From: Phaeoceros laevis
Lineage: Eukaryota; Anthocerotophyta; Anthocerotopsida; Notothyladales
Direction of reading: 5' to 3'
NCBI GenBank assembly: GCA_049999765.1
Contig: JBNGIQ010008900.1
Coordinates: 12,311 to 76,310, forward strand
Length of the DNA: 64,000 nucleotides
The first letter of the stretch is position 1, and the number at the start of each line of letters is the position of its first letter. Under the pieces are notes generated by a model. It saw only the letters and a program-made list of their open reading frames with translations, ran no database searches and had not been told where the DNA came from. The position numbers and the translations under genes are program-made. Below are positions 58,432 through 64,000 of the stretch, piece after piece.

Positions 58432-59757
58432 ATGAGGTTGGTCTCTAAATTCTTCCAGAGCAGAAGCTCCCAAAGCGCCGCGGCGCTTTTCCACTCCACC
58501 ACATCGTGGCGCTGCGAGGTCTCATCAGCGGAGCCTTCACCATCGTCGCCTCCCTGGTACGAGCTGCCGCCGGTACCTCCTCAAGTTCCTTCGCCATGGC
58601 AGGGCGACTTAGCGGGTAAGGAGCTCACGGCGCTGCGATGGGTGGCAAGGTGCTGCCCGGGTGTCCCCTACAGCCTCCTGCACAGGCTTTTCCGCAAGCG
58701 TCAGGTCCGGATGCGCACGGAGGAGGTTCCCAAGCCCCGCAGGGTATCGGAAGGTGAAGCTCTGGCGGAGGGAGCTGTGCTGTGCCTCCCCGCATCCCTA
58801 GCCAAGGGCGCCAGCGCCGACAAGGCCAAGGTGCAGCACCAGGCTCAGATTGGGGAGGCGGAAGTGAGGTGGCTGCAGAGCCTGGTGCTCCACAAGGATG
58901 AAGAAGTGCTGGTGATCAACAAGCCTGCGGGCATGGCGGTGCAGGGCGGGACGAATGTGGGAAAGAGTCTCGATTCTGTGATGGGGGAGGCGCTGTCTTT
59001 CGAACGTACCGAAGGCCCCCGCCTGGTCCACAGGCTGGACAAGGACACAAGCGGGGTGCTCATCCTCGGCCGCACCTCGGAGAGCACCGCTGTGCTTCAT
59101 GCCCTGTTTCGGGAAAAGACGGCAGACGCGGAGGCGGGGGAGCTGCGTTCTATCGAGAGGCGGTACTGGGCCTTGGTGATGGGGTCGCCGAGGCAGCGGA
59201 CTGGCCGCATCTCCGCGCCCCTTGTCAGAGTGGTATTGGACAAGGGTTGGTCTGACAGGATTGTGGTTGCGGATCACCCGGATGGAGAAGGCGTGCAGAG
59301 CGCCGTGACGGACTACACGGTCCTGGGGCCTTCGCTTCGTGGGTGCACATGGCTGGAGCTCAGGCCGCTGACGGGCCGCAAGCATCAGCTCCGGGTGCAT
59401 TGCGCGGAGGTTCTCGGCATGCCCATTGTCGGGGACTACCGTTATGGCTGGAAGACTCACAAGAACTGGCCTTCCCATGACCATGACTCCGAGCCCCGAC
59501 AAGCTCCGCCGGCTATGAGACACAAGGGTGACGTTCTTTCAGATTCCCCATGGTTGCACTTGCACTGCCGGGAGACCATTATTCCCAACGTGGCAGCCAT
59601 CTTGAAGGGTGTCACTGGGAAGAGTAGATCTCAGCGCCCAAAAATGCAGTTTCTTGCTCCTTTGCCGCCTCATATGGAGGCAAGCTGGGATGTGAAGGGT
59701 GAGCACGTTTCAGATGATCGAATCCGTTTCGAGGACTCACATAATTTTTACAGGTAG
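58432..59757 (+). CDS. RluA-family RNA pseudouridine synthase, organellar
   Basis: Intronless, 441 residues. The first 40 residues are basic and Ser/Phe-rich (MRLVSKFFQSRSSQSAAALF), typical of a mitochondrial presequence. An S4-like segment (WVARCCPGVPYSLLHRLFRK) precedes the catalytic domain. The catalytic motif HRLDKDTSG starts at His200 with the nucleophilic Asp203. VLVINKPAGMAVQGG lies upstream and LRPLTGRKHQLRVHCA downstream, both standard in RluA/RsuA enzymes. It resembles Arabidopsis mitochondrial RNA pseudouridine synthases 3/4 and converts uridine to pseudouridine in organelle RNA; the target is unknown. The frame extends one codon upstream to a TTG, but ATG at 58432 is the natural start. 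It converges on the BRCC45 gene, with 185 bases between stops. Confidence 0.93.
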   Translation: MRLVSKFFQSRSSQSAAALFHSTTSWRCEVSSAEPSPSSPPWYELPPVPPQVPSPWQGDLAGKELTALRWVARCCPGVPYSLLHRLFRKRQVRMRTEEVPKPRRVSEGEALAEGAVLCLPASLAKGASADKAKVQHQAQIGEAEVRWLQSLVLHKDEEVLVINKPAGMAVQGGTNVGKSLDSVMGEALSFERTEGPRLVHRLDKDTSGVLILGRTSESTAVLHALFREKTADAEAGELRSIERRYWALVMGSPRQRTGRISAPLVRVVLDKGWSDRIVVADHPDGEGVQSAVTDYTVLGPSLRGCTWLELRPLTGRKHQLRVHCAEVLGMPIVGDYRYGWKTHKNWPSHDHDSEPRQAPPAMRHKGDVLSDSPWLHLHCRETIIPNVAAILKGVTGKSRSQRPKMQFLAPLPPHMEASWDVKGEHVSDDRIRFEDSHNFYR

Positions 59758-59942
59758 TCACGGTGTACACGAAGCAGTGATGCACAAACGTCATACCCAT
59801 TGAAACGCGAGCACACAATCACGTTGGGCAAACTTCGACAAAACCAGTGAAAAATTAATGCTACCCGAAAGGAGGTGAAGATTCGTGCCTAAACCAGACA
59901 TGGTTATTACATGCACGGGCTGGGGTATCCAGAAGGACGTAT

Positions 59943-62547
59943 TCATCTCGGCGGTTGCATGATTGTTTCGCCACACAGCTTCTTGAAACTCAAGCACTCC
60001 TCGCTCACGAAATCCCTGCCAGTGGCAGAACACAATTAAGATATCAGCTTATCACAAGGTTGCCACAATGTCGTGGAAAAGGAAATGCTTGAGCACTTAC
60101 TGCAAGCGTTGAGCCTTCTCATTTACATCCCATCTTGGACTCCAGGGATAATCAGTATACGGTCTGGACATAATGGGCCTGCCTTTTACATCGAAATGCT
60201 GTCCAGTGCAGCAATGAGTGCAGAGGTCAGAACTTGACCTTAATCGACTTCTGGGCCATTGACTGCTAACCACATAAGGGCAAAGGTGTACCTGAGAGCT
60301 TTGAAAGAAGAGAGTAGGCTGCTGTTTTGGAAAATTGATAGGCAGATATAGGTGAATCTGAACTCAAAACCACAGACCAGATCATCAGCACTGCAAAAGC
60401 AGAGAGAACGATGACAGACATTCATGCAAAACCTGCAACTGTGAGCAGTAATGACCGGCCCTTTCGGGGGCCTGTCAGAAAAGGTATTGGGACCAACCAG
60501 GAACGTGAACAGCCCTGATGAAGACAACAGGCTGATCCTTCGAAAGAATGTCTACCATTCCAGTGAGTTTGTCAGCTCAGCGAATTTTTTGTAAAGAAAA
60601 CAAACTCACAACATGTCAATGGACGAAGACTAACAGTTTCCGCTTCGAGAGGTCTGCCCAAGACGGGATACAATGCCTCCATAAAGTTCTTCCTTAGAGC
60701 CACCGCATCAAAAGCCTCTTGTATCTACAAAAGTAAGAGGGATCCTTATTATACAACTTCACAAAGTCTGGCACGTGGCTCATAATTCGCAAAACCAGCG
60801 TCGCACCTGCTCCTTCAACATTTCTTGCACTTGAGGGTAATATCCCATGAGACACCTACACAAAAGAAAGGCAAACGTGGTTGGTTTTGAAGGACACCCA
60901 CAAGTATGCAGCATCGTTAATATTCGTATCATATTTGAGCCAGAACTGTGAATTCTCTCTGTTCCACCCTTCACTTACGTGCCTTCAGGCCAGCCTGGAA
61001 CTCTGAAGTTGTCGGCATCAAACAGCTCTTTCACATCAGCAGGAGCATGAAGCTTGATTTGAGAAGGAGCGGACGAAGATGAAGCCCCCGCTTGCACCAT
61101 GTACCTGACCTGTTACGCACCCCCAAGTTTGCGTAAGCTAGCTTCTGATCTCTTACGGACGATCCACTTATGGAACAACAGCTCACTTCTGATGGGCACG
61201 GTAGGGGACTGCGCATCGTGGACCAACCAATCCATGCAGGAAGGCAGGAAGAGACCAATGATTCGCTGGAAAATTTTACACAGACCCAACTCTGGTTGTA
61301 AAGAAACTGTTTCACTCACTTGCAAAGAAATACTGCTTTCAGCTAGACTCCCAGCTTGCCGGGAAAATCGCCTCAGATCAACTTTGAGCAGTGGAAAACA
61401 CATCACTACTTCACCTTGCTGCGAGAGTGAGTGCAGACTTCAGCAGAGACGTAGAGCTTTCAAAGTCAGAACAAAAATTGCAGAGAGAGAACACCCGTTG
61501 TAGCAGTTCACTACCTTGTCATATCCGGGTATGAAGCGCATCTCCAGGCCCTGTGGAGATATACAGCCACCGCACCAACAACACATACACATCATCCCTT
61601 TCTGTCTGCTATATCATTTGAGTAGCAGCAACACAAGATGATACGAGACCGGACAGAATGAGTCCAGGGAAGAACTTCAGCTCATATTGCCATGAGCCGC
61701 AATAGTAGAACTCAACCCCAAACTCACAACAGCTAACTATGGGACCTTCGGATATCAGCAAGCTTACCTCTATACCGCCGATAGTGCTGACTTCAAAACG
61801 TACTCGAGGATCATCCACAGCTTCCACACGAGCACGTTGGTATCGAAGATACAGACTTCTGCAGAATGTAATTAGTGAGAACACATCCTTCATGCCTCAG
61901 AAAGCAGATAAGTCCATGGGATGCATTGCCAGTGCTGACCTGAGCTCTAAAATAAGGCGTAAGAGTCTGGAGGGGTCCTTCGCATTCCAGTCGAGTAAAA
62001 TAGACCAAGCACCCTTGGACAGCTGAGATTCATCATCTGAGGGTGCAAGAGGTTGGAAATCCTCATCCTCTGCCCCAAAAACAAAATCTGGGGGCAGAGC
62101 CGGGTACTGCAAGTTGTACAAAATCTCCCCTGTAATCATTTTTGGGGTTAGGTACTCGTACAGGATGTCCCCAATGTCAGTCTTATCATGCCAGGAGACC
62201 CACCACTTCACTTACATCTCAGCTGGTCTAGACAGCAAGGGACGGAGACGGAGAACCGATCTGATAGTCGAGATTTTGAAGAGCCTTCCCGGACTTGCTC
62301 AAACTGCGACCGGGAAGCACGAAAATGAGAAAAGTTCTGGCTGGGCAACCAAACTGATTCAAGAGGGATTGACAAAGAGAATGTCATGGCAAAAATTGAT
62401 GAGGTATAAACAGGCCGCGCACTAAGAGGAGGCACAGCACGCATGGGCAAGGAAACAACATACCCGTAGTGGAAGTGGTGATCTGTTCACAGCAAACTCC
62501 AGCTGAGCAAACATGGGATGCCGCTGCTGCGGGGCCGTAGACGCCAT
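59943..62547 (-). CDS. BRE: BRCC45/BRE-like subunit of BRISC and BRCA1-A complexes
   Basis: Intron-rich minus-strand gene with about 12 exons. Supported exons are 62547-62464, 62303-62216, 62129-61940, 61858-61768, 61550-61515, 61418-61320 and the last, 60015-59943, all in phase. The middle exons (about 61320-60020) are read by motif only. Signature sequence: QYPALPPDFVFGAEDEDF, LDWNAKDPSRLLRLILELR, YQRARVEAVDDPRVRFEVST, SSSGLFTFLVGPN, YTDYPWSPRWDVNEKAQRL, and DFVSEECLSFKKLC at the end. It matches plant BRE (Arabidopsis At5g42470). BRE/BRCC45 is a UEV-like scaffold of the BRCC36 deubiquitinase complexes, which cut K63-linked ubiquitin in DNA repair and signalling. One exon between 61310 and 61120 is unresolved. 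Confidence 0.9.
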
Positions 62548-63189
62548 TGATAGAAGGGCCAGGGCAGATCGACAACCACTTCAACGAGGTGACCAGTAGC
62601 AAAGCTCCGCAGGCAAGGTCACATTTATCGCCACTCCATTACTAGAAGGGACTTTAACCTAGTTTCGCCAAACTACCACCGATGATGCTCAGCTTGAAGC
62701 GTTTCAGTTCCAGAAGAATGCGGAAAACCAAACCGTGTGTGCGTGCTTATTGCGAGATCTTGCGACCGTGCCACCGTGGCAACCGTATACCGGTACTGCA
62801 GCATCCTCTTCGGCAGATACTTTCACCGACAAATAATTTAAATAAAGCGTCACATAAAAAACGTTTTACTGCACGTCTGGGCTGTCCTGGACATGACACG
62901 TACCTACGTAAAGGAGCCATGGCTTATGCAATGCCACCTTTGTTACGACGCGCTTTTTGTGGAAAAGCAGTAAGAGCCATTTGGAGGCCGTGCACATGCA
63001 CATGAGGTCACATGAAAGGCCATTGTTTTATTGAATTCACACGACTCGGCTTGCGGCTCTTGCCATCGTGTTGTACCATCACAGGGAAAGACTACAACTG
63101 GCTAGGTCTCTCCCGATTCGTCTCTTCACAGGAGGGGATAGCGCTACCACAGTTACATGTTACGCTTGCTCAAACCTTAGGAGCAAGCA
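62548..63189. other. Divergent promoter region
   Basis: 640 bases between the 5' ends of BRE and the lipoxygenase gene. No further gene seen. Confidence 0.5.
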
Positions 63190-64000
63190 ATGCAGAACTT
63201 GGTGGCAGGGGCGGGGGCAGGGTCAGGAACGGCAATGGCTGCTGCTTCATGCACATGTGCTTGGCCAGGCGCAAGGCTTGGAAGAAATGGCAGCAGAGGT
63301 CACACCTGCAACCTTGCCCAGCGGCCTGCCGGGGTGCGCTTGGTGCCCGAGCTCAAAGGCACGCCCTTGGCAGGGGCTAGTGCAACCCGGACGTCATCGA
63401 ATGTTCCACTCCAGATCCAGGTTCGGGCAGCGCAGACCGCCAGCAGAGACGTTGGCACCGCGGCAGAGCCAGTCCTGCACGAAACACAGCCCCTGGTGGA
63501 GCTCAAGGGCAAGGTGGTGCTGTCCAGGAAGAACATTGGCATTCTGGTAGATATCCCGGCGTTCGTGCTGGACAACTACGCAGAGCTTTTTCAGGAACGG
63601 AGGATTGAACTTGAGCTCGTCAGCGTGGAACTTGATCCAAGTGAGACTGCCCTCCAATCTGTTTCTGTTGCCTGGATGACACGCCTTGCTTGCTGCATTC
63701 ATCCAGTGAGTGCTCCAGGCTAGCTTCGGCTAAGCAAGGCTATTGAGGCTTGGCAGAGACGAATCGGCCCAAGGTGAGCCGCTCCACCACCATAGAAGGC
63801 TGGGCCAAATCCACAGAAATAGTGCTGTCGGGGGACCGTGAATTCGGTGTCAGCTTCACAGTTCCTCCCGATTTTGGGGAGCCTGGGGCAATCTTCGTCC
63901 GCAACCACCATCCCCGGGAATTCCTTTTGGTGTCACTGACCATTGAGAAGCCCGACAAGAGCGTCATCGAATTCCCTTGCAACTCATGGGTCTACAACAC
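63190..64000 (+). CDS. Plastid lipoxygenase, 5' part (cut by window end)
   Basis: Exon 1 (63190-63640) and the start of exon 2 (63757 to the window edge) join in phase across a GT-AG intron. The first 90 residues are Ala/Ser/Arg-rich with little acid, a likely plastid transit peptide. VELKGKVVLSRKN opens the PLAT/LH2 beta-barrel of plant lipoxygenases. Then come ELVSVELDPKTNRPKVSRST, FGVSFTVPPDFGEPGAIFVR, NHHPREFLLVSLTIEKP and EFPCNSWVYN. The iron-binding catalytic domain lies outside the window. Plant enzymes of this class oxygenate linoleic/linolenic acid at C-13 to start oxylipin synthesis; 13-specificity is inferred from the transit peptide only. Confidence 0.9.

Noticed and set aside
1-64000. 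CRISPR array, operons or bacterial-type system
   Set aside because: Genes are spliced and individually oriented, and none of the repeats has the spacing of a CRISPR array.

Overview
This is nuclear DNA of a land plant. Genes are split by short GT-AG introns (roughly 70-250 nt), several products carry plastid or mitochondrial leaders, and plant-only families are present (DREB-type AP2 factors, BAHD acyltransferase, PTAC16, 13-lipoxygenase, a DYW-class PPR editing factor). The PPR protein has a variant DYW domain of the kind called DYW:KP, known from hornworts, ferns and some lycophytes, lineages with U-to-C organelle RNA editing. An IQ-motif protein resembling animal C11orf65 also fits a plant with swimming sperm. 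Compact genes favour a hornwort over a fern or lycophyte, but this is inference and the species is not identified. Two runs of N (100 and 10 bases) mark assembly gaps.

Layout. 1-5 kb: relics of a LINE RNase H and of a malectin-like/LRR receptor kinase, both minus strand. 5.9-6.7 kb: plastid DUF1279 protein (-). 6.8-13 kb: mostly non-coding. 13.1-16.6 kb: two DREB-type AP2 genes tail to tail. 17.8-19.0 kb: TMEM186-like mitochondrial gene (-). 19.6-23.3 kb: ten-exon RRM gene with a Nab2/ZC3H14-like N-terminus (+), followed by a decayed tandem copy of its 3' half. 27.2-29.1 kb: receptor-like pseudokinase (+). 30.0-33.2 kb: intronless 1077-aa PPR-DYW:KP gene (+). 34.3-37.8 kb: HSP110-type HSP70 (+). 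37.8-42.5 kb: AT-rich repeat-bearing DNA. 42.58 kb: tRNA-Trp. 42.9-44.6 kb: BAHD acyltransferase (-). 46.9-48.0 kb: PEX7 (-), beside a broken enoyl-CoA isomerase copy (+). 48.8-54.8 kb: two decayed PPR copies (+) flanking the plastid gene PTAC16 (-). 55.9-57.6 kb: C11orf65-like gene (-). 58.4-59.8 kb: organellar RluA pseudouridine synthase (+). 59.9-62.5 kb: BRCC45/BRE gene (-). 63.2 kb to the end: 5' part of a plastid lipoxygenase (+).

The genes do not form one pathway; this is an ordinary plant euchromatic neighbourhood with independent transcription units. The main theme is local duplication and decay: PPR array and relics, RRM gene plus pseudogene, inverted AP2 pair. Organelle functions are common among the intact genes (PPR, PTAC16, DUF1279, TMEM186, pseudouridine synthase, lipoxygenase). 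Exon boundaries given are my readings of splice consensus and reading-frame phase; where phases sum correctly to an open frame I say so.
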